DNA of 52,827 nt from JADJNW01 sp964549655. Lineage in GTDB: Bacteria; Bacteroidota; Bacteroidia; Chitinophagales; Saprospiraceae. The stretch spans positions 1 to 52,827 of the forward strand of contig CAZJXN010000014.1 in the NCBI GenBank assembly GCA_964549655.1, in the 5' to 3' direction. The translations under genes were made by a program, and so were the position numbers. The notes beneath the pieces are model-generated. The model worked only from the letters and a program-made list of their open reading frames with translations, had not been told where the DNA came from and did no database searches. This document shows, in pieces, positions 1 to 7,223 of this stretch; the stretch's first letter is position 1, and every line of letters starts with the position of its first letter.

Positions 1-215
1 TAAGTGTACGGCTGGAAACGCGGTGCTTACCTATTTTGTATTAAGGTAATGTTAATTGCACGCAGTGCTATTTTTATTTGCCTCTTTGTCAAGAGAATTG
101 CACACGTAGAGATGATTATTTGCTGTAGAGGTATTTTTGTTGCAAAATTTGCAACGATTTTTGAACATACACTTACGATACTTCAAAAACTTCGTAAAGG
201 TGATAGGAGAGCACC

Positions 216-953
216 TTATAGAACTGGCTTGAAATGCTTTTTCTTTGCTTTCAATTCTTGCATCGCCTTCAAATACTGCTTCGCCAGCGGTCCAATCTTT
301 ACGCGGCTGCTGCTTACATCGTCCGTCCATTGCACGGGGAGTTCGTAGATTTTTAATTTGAACCACTCGCCGACGGTGAGTAATTCGGTAGAGAAAAACC
401 AGCCGTCGCTTACTGCTCCGTTTTCGTGTAATTTTGGATAGACCGACCTTTTTAAAAATTTAAAACCACACATTCCATCGGAAAAGCGAACGTTTAAATA
501 CAATTTTAAAAGCAAATTGAAAACCCGCGAAGTGACCTCCCGCTTGAGTGTGCGACCGATCACTTTTGATTTTCGGTGCAGACGAGTGGCGTACACGATG
601 TCGTAATTTTTATTGGCGATGGCATCATACGTTTCTAAAAAGTGTGGCAAATCCGTTGCCAAATCTAAATCCATGTAGCCCACGATGTGCGCTTGCGATT
701 GTCCCCACGAAGTTTTCAATGCCAAGCCAACACCTTTGCGCGGCACTTTCACCACAGCGATTTCGGCGATTTCTTGCGATAAACGCGTGGCGATTTCAAA
801 CGTTTTGTCTATGGAACCATTATCCGCGATGACGATGCGCCACTGGTTTTCGGTGGGGAAATGTTGTTTTAAAAAAGCGTGTAAAATCTTTACTTGTCGC
901 TCTAAAGTTGGTTCTTCGTTGAGGACGGGGATGGTTACATCAAAAGTCAGCAT
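216..953 (-). CDS. family-2 glycosyltransferase, polyprenyl-phosphate sugar synthase type
   Basis: Predicted cytoplasmic GT-A enzyme that moves a sugar from a nucleotide sugar, probably to a polyprenyl phosphate. Visible motifs are PVLNEE (residues 9-14), ADNGSIDKT (43-51), the metal-binding DLDLAT (95-100) and SDGMCGFK (158-165). The 245-residue length fits catalytic-only DPM1-like members; the C-terminal membrane helices of GtrB-type enzymes are absent. The ATG at 951-953 is preceded directly by a heptamer repeat array, so the start is well bounded. The gene stands alone on this strand: nothing supportable lies to its left up to the window edge, and the next gene to the right is divergent. 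The acceptor cannot be told from sequence; a family-2 transferase acting on another polymer is the alternative. Confidence 0.8.
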   Translation of the reverse strand: MLTFDVTIPVLNEEPTLERQVKILHAFLKQHFPTENQWRIVIADNGSIDKTFEIATRLSQEIAEIAVVKVPRKGVGLALKTSWGQSQAHIVGYMDLDLATDLPHFLETYDAIANKNYDIVYATRLHRKSKVIGRTLKREVTSRVFNLLLKLYLNVRFSDGMCGFKFLKRSVYPKLHENGAVSDGWFFSTELLTVGEWFKLKIYELPVQWTDDVSSSRVKIGPLAKQYLKAMQELKAKKKHFKPVL

Positions 954-954
954 T

Positions 955-989
955 CAGTTAGCAGTTTACAGTTTGCAGTAGGCAGTTTA
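955..989. repeat. five tandem CAGTTNN heptamers
   Basis: Five consecutive 7-mers CAGTTAG, CAGTTTA, CAGTTTG, CAGTAGG and CAGTTTA begin two bases upstream of the glycosyltransferase start codon. The same heptamer type recurs at about 46575-46590 and 52604-52617. The rest of the 954-1194 gap shows no gene. Confidence 0.8.
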
Positions 990-1194
990 TCGGGTGCAAA
1001 TTTGGGCGTTTTTGGATAGATTTTGAAGAAATAAGTGTTTTATCTGTTTTATAAAAAAGAATCAGCCCATTCGCACATCGGCAAATCAGCAAAATGTGCT
1101 TAATTTGTAGAAAATTTCCGATTTTGGACGATGGAAAGTAGATGGTTGGAACCAATCCGGCACTTGAGTCGTCTTATTACAAAATAAATAACTT

Positions 1195-1860
1195 ATGTTT
1201 AAAAATATCAAGTCGTTATTCATCGTAGAGGAAGAAAATGCAAAAGTGGCATCAAAAGAGCAGCCTAAATCTAACAATAAAACGCAAACGGCTGCACCCA
1301 AAATGGAAGCTCCTGTTACAACGCCAACGACCGCCGGACCGGGGCAAGTGACGCAAGAATTTAGCGATATTTTATTCAAAGCGATGGAGCAATCGAATCC
1401 AGTGGGGTTTGATTATATGGAATTTAAACAGTCGCTGCAATCACTCAAGAAGATGTCCATGGATGATGCCACGCGCTATCAATCTGCTTTTGCAATGGCG
1501 CAAACAATGGGTGCAACGTCGGAAAAATTGACACAATCGGCGCAGCAATATTTAGATGTGTTGAAAAGTGAGGAACAAAAATTTGCACAAGCGGTTAATA
1601 ATCAGCGCACTAAATTAATTGGCAATCGAGAGGGTGAAATTGAAAAATTAGAACAAAATATTCAGGCGAAAACCGAGCAAATCAAGCGATTAAACCAAGA
1701 AATTGAAGAACATAAAAAGCAAGTTGGACAATTGCAAAAAGAAATTTCAGAAGCGACGGTAAAAGTGGAGACGACGCAAAGTAATTTTACGGCTTCTTAC
1801 ACTGCTTTGGCACAACAGATTACAACAGATATAGAAAATATGAAGCAGTTTTTGAAATAA
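1195..1860 (+). CDS. soluble coiled-coil protein of unknown function
   Basis: Not a family I can name. The 221-residue protein has no signal peptide or membrane helix. Residues 1-11 could form a short amphipathic helix, followed by a Lys/Pro/Thr/Gln-rich linker (20-50), a mostly helical segment (52-120) and a strongly predicted coiled coil (about 121-200; heptads run through EIEKLEQNI and QIKRLNQEIEE). N-terminal amphipathic helix plus coiled coil recalls peripheral membrane proteins such as PspA, but no family signature was identified. The next gene on the same strand also codes for a coiled-coil protein, 152 bases downstream and probably with its own promoter; a functional pair is likely. 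The ATG at 1195 is the only reasonable start. Confidence 0.75.
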   Translation: MFKNIKSLFIVEEENAKVASKEQPKSNNKTQTAAPKMEAPVTTPTTAGPGQVTQEFSDILFKAMEQSNPVGFDYMEFKQSLQSLKKMSMDDATRYQSAFAMAQTMGATSEKLTQSAQQYLDVLKSEEQKFAQAVNNQRTKLIGNREGEIEKLEQNIQAKTEQIKRLNQEIEEHKKQVGQLQKEISEATVKVETTQSNFTASYTALAQQITTDIENMKQFLK

Positions 1861-1925
1861 AAACCATGTTATTAGTTATTTGTTATTGGTGATTGAGAAA
1901 ACGCTTCTTATTTTTACAGTTGAAC

Positions 1926-1933
1926 TAAATTTG
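1926..1933 (+). promoter_or_regulatory. Bacteroidota -7 box TAAATTTG
   Basis: Exact match to TAnnTTTG. It would place transcription start near 1939-1940, just at the left arm of the perfect inverted repeat that precedes the PspA-like gene. No clear -33 TTTG is seen at the usual spacing. Confidence 0.45.
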
Positions 1934-1937
1934 TAAA

Positions 1938-1995
1938 GGGAAGATGGTAGAGGGACCAATAAAAAGCGAATCCTTATACTCTCTACCATCTTCCC
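1938..1995 (+). repeat. perfect 15-bp inverted repeat in the 5' leader
   Basis: Arms 1938-1952 (gggaagatggtagag) and 1981-1995 are exact reverse complements, separated by 28 bases. If transcription starts where the -7 box at 1926 predicts, the mRNA would begin with this hairpin, ending 17 bases before the ATG at 2013. An in-frame ATG at 1944 lies inside the left arm and is unlikely to be the true start. Confidence 0.85.
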
Positions 1996-2012
1996 GCTAC
2001 CAAAAAAAAGAT

Positions 2013-3038
2013 ATGGAAACTTATAATAACGAATTTAAACCGAAATCATTTTGGCAACGCCCCGAAGGTACCACTGGAATGCTGGTGTTGGCAGGGTTAG
2101 TCATTGGTGGCGGCTACCTATTGTATCAAGTGCTGCCTCTTATATTATCGAGTACAATTGCACTTGCCGGTACATTGGTAGCTTTGGGCGCGCTGCTTTA
2201 TATGGTGCTAGACCCGAAGATGCGCAACCTCGTGTGGTATATGTATAAAAGTGTAATGCGCTGGATCACCGGTATTTTTGTGCAAATAGACCCCATTGGT
2301 ATTCTGAAAACTTATGTGGATAATTTGAAAGAAAATCTGCGTAAGATGAATAAACAGATTGCACAATTGCGCGGACAAATGCACAAGCTCAAAGAAGTGA
2401 TTGTGAATAACCAGAAACAGATTGAAAGCAGTCTGAATATGGCAAGCAAAGCGCGCGATGCGGATAAGCAAAATATTATGATTCTGAAATCGCGTCAAGC
2501 CGGGCGTTTGAAAGAATCGAATATGCGGCTCGAAGATTTGTACCGTAAAATGGAAGTGTTATATCGGGTGTTGACAAAGATGTATGAAAACTCACAAATC
2601 CTGATGGAAGACATTCAGGATCAGGTAGCTGTGAAAGAGCAAGAACGCAAAGCCATCCACGCAAGTCACGGCGCGATGCGCTCGGCGATGAGCATTATCA
2701 GCGGTGACCCAGATCAGCGGGCGATGTTTGACCAAGCGATGGAAGCCATTACCGTAGATGTAGCTAATAAGGTGGGAGAGATGGAGCGCTTTATGGAAAT
2801 GTCTGCCAATTTTATGGATTCGGTGGATTTGCAAAATGGTATTTTTGAAGAAGAAGGCTTGAAAATGCTCGAAAAGTGGGAGCGCGAAGGCGTGTCACTC
2901 ATCCTCGGAGAAGAGAAAAATAGTTTGCTTTCCAAAGCGAATAATGATGCCGATGTGTTGGATTTGAATGCGCCTGTCAAAGAGCCGGTGCGGGAAGTCA
3001 ATCATCGGAATCAGTATGATAGTTTTTTTGAGTCGTGA
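2013..3038 (+). CDS. PspA-like membrane-anchored coiled-coil protein
   Basis: Inner-membrane protein of 341 residues with two closely spaced hydrophobic segments (about 22-40 and 43-66), then an almost wholly helical cytoplasmic part with coiled coil around 100-215. A distinctive tail (220-300) contains AMRSAMSIISGDPDQ and FEEEGLKMLEKWE. The layout resembles PspA/IM30 proteins fused to a membrane hairpin, but canonical PspA has no TM segment, so the relationship is only suggested. I chose the ATG at 2013: the alternative in-frame ATG at 1944 lies in an inverted repeat and would add a low-quality N-terminus. It follows the coiled-coil gene at 1195 and precedes a small outer-membrane protein gene, consistent with an envelope role. 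Confidence 0.65.
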   Translation: METYNNEFKPKSFWQRPEGTTGMLVLAGLVIGGGYLLYQVLPLILSSTIALAGTLVALGALLYMVLDPKMRNLVWYMYKSVMRWITGIFVQIDPIGILKTYVDNLKENLRKMNKQIAQLRGQMHKLKEVIVNNQKQIESSLNMASKARDADKQNIMILKSRQAGRLKESNMRLEDLYRKMEVLYRVLTKMYENSQILMEDIQDQVAVKEQERKAIHASHGAMRSAMSIISGDPDQRAMFDQAMEAITVDVANKVGEMERFMEMSANFMDSVDLQNGIFEEEGLKMLEKWEREGVSLILGEEKNSLLSKANNDADVLDLNAPVKEPVREVNHRNQYDSFFES

Positions 3039-3040
3039 TA

Positions 3041-3174
3041 ATCTGCCGCACTTCCAAAGTGTGGCAGATTTATTACGATATAGATGTGCCACACTTTGGA
3101 AGTGCGGCACATCTTCCAAAGTGCGGCAGATTTAACACGATATAGATGTGCCACACTTTGGAAGTGCGGCACCT
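3041..3174. repeat. compound palindrome with two 62-bp direct repeats
   Basis: A hairpin with arms 3041-3053 and 3057-3069 opens the region. Two near-identical 62-bp units follow at 3051-3112 and 3113-3174, differing at only a few positions, and each contains the GTGCCACACTT / AAGTGCGGCAC inverted pair. These belong to the GGTGtGGC hairpin family seen elsewhere in the window. Confidence 0.85.
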
Positions 3175-3182
3175 TTTTTTTT
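3148..3182 (+). terminator. intrinsic terminator made from the last repeat unit
   Basis: GTGCCACACTT-TGG-AAGTGCGGCAC forms an 11-bp stem with one A/C mismatch, followed by CC and a run of nine T. It lies 110 bases after the stop of the PspA-like gene and 58 bases before the next gene, so it probably separates the two transcripts. Confidence 0.6.
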
Positions 3183-3239
3183 AAGAAAATATTTTGAAAA
3201 CAATAATACTACTTAACACAGCGCCAGCGTTTGGTGAAA

Positions 3240-3788
3240 ATGAATAGAATATTCCTTGTCATTTTACTTTTCATTAGCGTATCGAACGCTTTCGCTCAAT
3301 CCTACAACACCGCAGCAGGGATGCGCCTCGGCACTGACTGGGGACTTACCGTCAAACAACGTATTGCAAAAAAAACAACATTGGAAGGGCTTTTCCAATC
3401 CAGTCTACAACGCGAAGAAGTATTACTAACACTAATGGGAGCGCAGCACTTTCCCGTCCTCACGCGGCGACTCAACATTTACTACGGCGGCGGCTTTCAT
3501 AAAGGCTGGATCAATGAAAATGATGCCAACGAAGTGCCTTACAAAGACCCATTTGGCTTGACCTTGATTGGTGGACTTGAGTTGTCGTTAGGACGGTTGA
3601 ACCTCTCTTACGATTTTAAACCTGCTATTAATCTCAGTGGTGGCGAAAAGAAATTTTATACCCAGACCGGTATTTCTCTCCGATATGTAATTATAAAACG
3701 AGACACTAACTTCTTTGGCGCAGACAAAAAGAAGAAAAACCGCCGAAACATGGAAGGCATCAAATGGAAATTCTGGGAAAAAGATTAA
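3240..3788 (+). CDS. small secreted protein, probable outer-membrane beta-barrel
   Basis: A 182-residue exported protein. The signal peptide is residues 1-19 or 1-20, with cleavage at AFA before QSYNTAAG. The mature part alternates hydrophobic and polar residues in strand-like runs (GLTLIGGLELSLGRLNLSY, TQTGISLRYVII) and ends in a Lys/Arg-rich stretch, as in small outer-membrane porin-like proteins of Bacteroidota. I prefer the ATG at 3240; a TTG three codons upstream is possible. It follows a terminator and precedes a convergent lipoprotein gene, so it is probably monocistronic. Specific function unknown. Confidence 0.65.
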   Translation: MNRIFLVILLFISVSNAFAQSYNTAAGMRLGTDWGLTVKQRIAKKTTLEGLFQSSLQREEVLLTLMGAQHFPVLTRRLNIYYGGGFHKGWINENDANEVPYKDPFGLTLIGGLELSLGRLNLSYDFKPAINLSGGEKKFYTQTGISLRYVIIKRDTNFFGADKKKKNRRNMEGIKWKFWEKD

Positions 3789-3789
3789 G

Positions 3790-3831
3790 AAAATGTAAAA
3801 TGTAAAATGTAAAATGTAAAATGTAAAATGT
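3790..3831. repeat. six perfect tandem AAAATGT heptamers
   Basis: Six exact copies of AAAATGT lie between the convergent 3240 and 4318 genes. Copy number of such arrays can vary by slippage. No role is visible because the array follows both stop codons. Confidence 0.9.
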
Positions 3832-3871
3832 AAAAAATCATAACCATCATAAAAAATCAGTGTTTTATACC

Positions 3872-4318
3872 TTATTGTAAAATTGGTGGATTCACCGTAA
3901 ATCTTCCGTCTTTGTAAGTCGCTATTTTTTGATAATTATAATCCGTATCCGTCTGCGCTTCATCTATCACGGCGTGAAAAATGACCACTTTATTATCCGT
4001 GCTTTGTGCATAAAAATAATCGCCTGCACCTGCCCACCAGCCGCCCACTGCCATCGCAGCATCCATCGGAATTTGGAAATCGCCATATTGTTCCTTTTCA
4101 ATGACTTGGCAACCAGAAGCAACTTCCAGCATTTTCGTTTTGCGTTCGCTTATGATGGCGTACACGGCATATTTGGGTAATTCATCGGTAGAACCTATAT
4201 CCTCACAAACCAACTGCACTGGAATACTGGCTACTTCTTCATTGGCAGTTCGATTCATATCTTGTTTGCAAGCAAAAAAGGATAATAAAATGGTGTAGAA
4301 AAGCGTCGTGTTTTTCAT
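3872..4318 (-). CDS. small lipoprotein, unknown function
   Basis: 148 residues starting at the ATG of 4316-4318. A short Lys-containing N-terminus, a hydrophobic core and SFFAC with Cys17 form a lipobox-like site, so this is an envelope lipoprotein. An upstream in-frame ATG at 4378 would put 20 polar residues before the signal peptide and is rejected. The mature part has no motif I recognise. The sequence AMAVGGWWAGAGDYFY is unusually Gly/Trp/Tyr-rich. The gene is convergent with the small outer-membrane protein gene and divergent from tRNA-His. Confidence 0.65.
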   Translation of the reverse strand: MKNTTLFYTILLSFFACKQDMNRTANEEVASIPVQLVCEDIGSTDELPKYAVYAIISERKTKMLEVASGCQVIEKEQYGDFQIPMDAAMAVGGWWAGAGDYFYAQSTDNKVVIFHAVIDEAQTDTDYNYQKIATYKDGRFTVNPPILQ

Positions 4319-4395
4319 AAATGTGTTTGTTTCGCTCAAAAGTAGAGAATCAAAAAAACTTCGGCTGGTAAAATCCAATTTTTAAGGAACTTTTT

Positions 4396-4403
4396 TATAT
4401 TTG
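4396..4403 (+). promoter_or_regulatory. -7 box TATATTTG upstream of tRNA-His
   Basis: Exact TAnnTTTG match followed by CA, with a T-rich patch near the -33 position. It faces tRNA-His about 130 bases downstream. The 4319-4535 gap otherwise holds a small GC hairpin (TCCCGC-ACG-GCGGGA, 4506-4520) and no gene. Confidence 0.45.
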
Positions 4404-4535
4404 CATCGCTTTATAAAGAGTGGTTGTTTGACAGTTGTTCAGCAGCCATTTTGTATCAAGAAAAAATGTGTTCCGCGGGAGAAATTGGCATATTCGCACA
4501 ACTTGTCCCGCACGGCGGGATCAGCACATCAACCT

Positions 4536-4610
4536 GGTGGTTATAGCTCAGCTGGTTAGAGCGTTGGATTGTGATTCCAGAGGTCGCCGGTTCGAGCCCG
4601 GTTAGCCACC
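4536..4610 (+). tRNA. tRNA-His (anticodon GTG)
   Basis: Complete cloverleaf. The acceptor GTGGTTA pairs with TAGCCAC, with the extra 5' G (position -1) at 4536 opposite C73 at 4610, the histidine hallmark. The D-arm contains AGCTCAG-CTGGTTAGAGC, the anticodon GTG is at 4571-4573, and the T-arm contains GGTTCGAGCCC. The following bases are CAC, so the CCA tail is not encoded. Confidence 0.96.
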
Positions 4611-4617
4611 CACCGTT

Positions 4618-4647
4618 AGGACGATTCACTTGAGTCGTCCTTTTTTT
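4618..4647 (+). terminator. intrinsic terminator after tRNA-His
   Basis: AGGACGATTC-ACTT-GAGTCGTCC hairpin with a 7-9 bp stem, followed by seven T, eight bases after the tRNA end. Confidence 0.8.
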
Positions 4648-4727
4648 ATTATATAATTCCTATTCTTACATCAATTAGAATCAAAGTCACCTGCCCAATT
4701 TAATTTTTTTCTTTTATATTTACTACC

Positions 4728-6023
4728 ATGAGAAGTTACTCTTGCCGTGCTTTTTGGAGTGTAATGTGCTTACTGTTGCTACTGACAAATTGCAACCAAT
4801 CAACAAAAAAAGATTTTGTAATTGCTACAGGACCAGTGGGTACGAGCAATTATGAATTGGGCAACGCTATTATTGAGACCTTTAATAATGGGCTAAAATA
4901 TCAAGTGCAAGCCGATAGCATCACACAAGGAAGCCTCGCGCGTGCAAAAGCGCTAAAGGAAGGCGAAGTGGATTTTGCCTTGGTGCAAAATGACATTGTA
5001 CTGCCGGATAGCTCCACCCATGACTTGCGCACCGTATTGCGATTATATCCACAGGTTTTGTTTATCGTTTATCCACCTACTGTAAAGGCAGCTACGCTTC
5101 AAGATTTATTTGCAGGTCGTCGCATTGGAGTAGGACCGCATGATAGTGGCGTGCAACCCTTCCTCAAACGGCTGTGTGAAGAATTTAATATTGACACCAC
5201 TACTTGTAAATTTATTTATACTTCTTATGAAGAAAATGTCTTAAACGATTCTATTGAAATTAGCTGCTCGCTTACTGGTTTCAACAATGCCCGCATCCGC
5301 CAGATGGTCAATCAAGGTGCTCGCATCTGGAATTTTGACTCGCTCGACCGGCTGGGACGAGGTGCCAGCGTGGATGGCTTTTGTATGAAATATCTTTATG
5401 CGCAGCCTTACGTGCTGCCGATGCGCTTGTACGGCGATTATCCGATAATACCGATTGTAACGTTAGCAGTTGATAATATCTTGATTACCAATGAAAAGAC
5501 CGATGATGTTGTGGTTTATGATTTTATACAATATTTGCTGACCAATAGAGAAGCACTCGCCAATAAAAATGCACTCTTCACGGCTTTGCCGGTCAATGAG
5601 GGGACGACGCTCTCCCGATTTCCTTTGCACGACGGCGTGCGCCAATATTATGATCGCGACCGACCTACTTTTTTTGAACGCTACTCGGACCTCTTAGCAT
5701 TGGCATTAGGCATTGTGACTATTTTAAGTTCTGCTTATTTGGGATTCTATCAATTGCGTCGGCAAATCTCGGAGCGCCGTTTAGATAAATTTCGTTTCCG
5801 ATTATTAGACCTACAACGCAAGCTGGAATTCACGTATGATTTACCTACTTTGTTAGAATTAGAGCAGCATTTGCGCAGTCTTTGGAAAGAAATGATTGAA
5901 GCGGCACGCACGCGAAAAATCAAAGCAGACAAGGAGTTTGAGGTTTTACGCACCCTATTTAAAGAAACCGAAGATGAATTGCACCATAAACGAATGGAAA
6001 CAGAACAGGAAGAAGAGGCGTAA
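4728..6023 (+). CDS. TAXI-type solute-binding lipoprotein with C-terminal TM and cytosolic tail
   Basis: 431 residues. A lipobox LLTNC (Cys22) is followed by a periplasmic binding domain of the TAXI family (TRAP-associated extracytoplasmic immunogenic; about 28-312). It shows the family opening VIATGPVGTSNYELGNA and the late motif PLHDGVRQYYDRD (299-311), which corresponds to LHPGAxRYY in relatives. Ordinary TAXI proteins are secreted or lipid-anchored and serve a fused TRAP permease. Here a TM helix (321-342) and a charged helical tail (343-431) follow, and no permease gene is nearby. That architecture suits a transmembrane ligand sensor better than a transporter, which is inference. The next gene, on the same strand 100 bases on, encodes a membrane-anchored Ppx-like protein. 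Confidence 0.75.
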   Translation: MRSYSCRAFWSVMCLLLLLTNCNQSTKKDFVIATGPVGTSNYELGNAIIETFNNGLKYQVQADSITQGSLARAKALKEGEVDFALVQNDIVLPDSSTHDLRTVLRLYPQVLFIVYPPTVKAATLQDLFAGRRIGVGPHDSGVQPFLKRLCEEFNIDTTTCKFIYTSYEENVLNDSIEISCSLTGFNNARIRQMVNQGARIWNFDSLDRLGRGASVDGFCMKYLYAQPYVLPMRLYGDYPIIPIVTLAVDNILITNEKTDDVVVYDFIQYLLTNREALANKNALFTALPVNEGTTLSRFPLHDGVRQYYDRDRPTFFERYSDLLALALGIVTILSSAYLGFYQLRRQISERRLDKFRFRLLDLQRKLEFTYDLPTLLELEQHLRSLWKEMIEAARTRKIKADKEFEVLRTLFKETEDELHHKRMETEQEEEA

Positions 6024-6123
6024 AATAGGAAAATTGTATACTTTAGTGTTGTATAAATGGTCGGTCAAAATCGGCTATTGAACATCTTAAACAAAACGAT
6101 TGAATCATTAAAAATCACACTTT

Positions 6124-7173
6124 ATGAAATTGACTATGTTTTCCCGTTTGCTACTTGTAGTAGTTATAGTGGCGGGTGCCTTCTTCGCATTTAGATATTT
6201 TACTGGCAAATCCGACAAAGCTGCTTCAACTGAAACAGAAGTAACGACAGACCGGGTAGATAACAACAGCAATAACAATAATGACAATGTTACGCCTACA
6301 CCTGCCGATGAAGACAAAAAGGATAATGCCAAAACAGATAACAACTCCTCCAACAACGTCTCTAATTTCAACTTCACGCCGCCGGAACCTGCAAATGGCA
6401 AGCTGAAAGGCGTAGTAGAATTAGGTGCTACAGGCTTCAATTCGTTTGTGGTAAATATTGATAATCAGAAAAATTGGAGTTTGGAAAAGTCAGAATTTGG
6501 CGCCAGTCTGGTGTACGAAAATATGGCGACTTCAACGGATATTCGAGAGGGATTGAAAAAATATATCGCCGGTATGCTTGATTATGGCGTGCTACCAAAA
6601 AATATTCACTATGTAACAAGTTCAGGTGCAGGCAAGTCGGAAGGCGTACAAAAAATAACTACCGAGCTAAAAAAGATGGGTTATGTCGTAAATCCTGTGA
6701 CACCGGAGCGCGAAGGGCAATTGGCGTTGACGTGCGTGCTACCAGAATCGTACAAACAAGATGCGTTTGTAGTAGACATTGGCTCCAGCAATACCAAAGT
6801 TTCTTGGATGGAAGGCGGTCAGATTAAAAGTGTAGAAACCTATGGCTCGAAATATTTTCAAAGTGGCGGTGTCTCGGATGAAAAAGTGTATAGTGATATT
6901 AAAGCCTTAGCAGCAAAAATTCCGGCGGACAAACGGCAGGTGTGTTTCATCATTGGTGGTGCGGCTTTTGAGTTGGCAAAAACACATCGCGCAGGAAAGG
7001 AGCGTTACACGGTGCTGAAATCGCCAACTGATTATAGCGATGTGAAGGAGCAAAAGACAAGAGCGGGTATCAATATTTATAGAGCCATTCAAGACGCAAC
7101 CAACACAGATACCTTTGTATTTGATTGGGATAGTAATTTTACGATCGGCTTTTTATTGACGTTGCCAAATTAG
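6124..7173 (+). CDS. membrane-anchored Ppx/GppA-like (actin-fold) protein
   Basis: 349 residues: one N-terminal TM (9-25), an Asn/Asp/Thr-rich linker (about 35-90), then a domain matching the Ppx/GppA branch of the sugar-kinase/Hsp70/actin superfamily. Motifs are VELGATGFNSFVV (98-110, phosphate-1 position), TPEREGQLA (193-201, where Ppx has its Glu-containing loop), VVDIGSSNTKVS (216-227, phosphate-2) and FIIGGAAFELA (275-285). Only the phosphatase core is present; it is shorter than full Ppx (about 300-500 residues without a TM). A single N-terminal signal anchor would put the domain in the periplasm, odd for a nucleotide- or polyphosphate-binding fold; the opposite topology cannot be excluded. 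It follows the TAXI gene and is convergent with btaB. Confidence 0.65.
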   Translation: MKLTMFSRLLLVVVIVAGAFFAFRYFTGKSDKAASTETEVTTDRVDNNSNNNNDNVTPTPADEDKKDNAKTDNNSSNNVSNFNFTPPEPANGKLKGVVELGATGFNSFVVNIDNQKNWSLEKSEFGASLVYENMATSTDIREGLKKYIAGMLDYGVLPKNIHYVTSSGAGKSEGVQKITTELKKMGYVVNPVTPEREGQLALTCVLPESYKQDAFVVDIGSSNTKVSWMEGGQIKSVETYGSKYFQSGGVSDEKVYSDIKALAAKIPADKRQVCFIIGGAAFELAKTHRAGKERYTVLKSPTDYSDVKEQKTRAGINIYRAIQDATNTDTFVFDWDSNFTIGFLLTLPN

Positions 7174-7184
7174 ACTCAAAAGAT

Positions 7185-7217
7185 AGGTGCGGCACATTGC
7201 AAAAATGTGCCACACCT
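7185..7217. repeat. hairpin between convergent genes (GGTGtGGC family)
   Basis: Arms 7185-7198 (AGGTGCGGCACATT) and 7204-7217 pair with a single mismatch. Placed between two stop codons, it could act as a weak bidirectional terminator, but no strong T run follows. Confidence 0.75.
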
Positions 7218-7223
7218 AACCTG

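Noticed and set aside
1..215. A gene at the left edge of the window
   Set aside because: Frames here are short, overlap on both strands and show no motif; the leading TAA could be the stop of a gene outside the window, but this cannot be shown.
1944..2012. Longer N-terminus for the PspA-like gene, from the ATG at 1944
   Set aside because: The extra 23 codons lie across a perfect inverted repeat and start within about 5 bases of the predicted transcription start; the ATG at 2013 gives a better protein.
3041..3174. Short CRISPR-like repeat-spacer structure
   Set aside because: The 62-bp units abut one another and are palindromic throughout, with no spacers.
4715..4722. TATATTTA as a promoter for the TAXI gene
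   Set aside because: It would start transcription at or after the ATG at 4728, and the final G of the box is missing.
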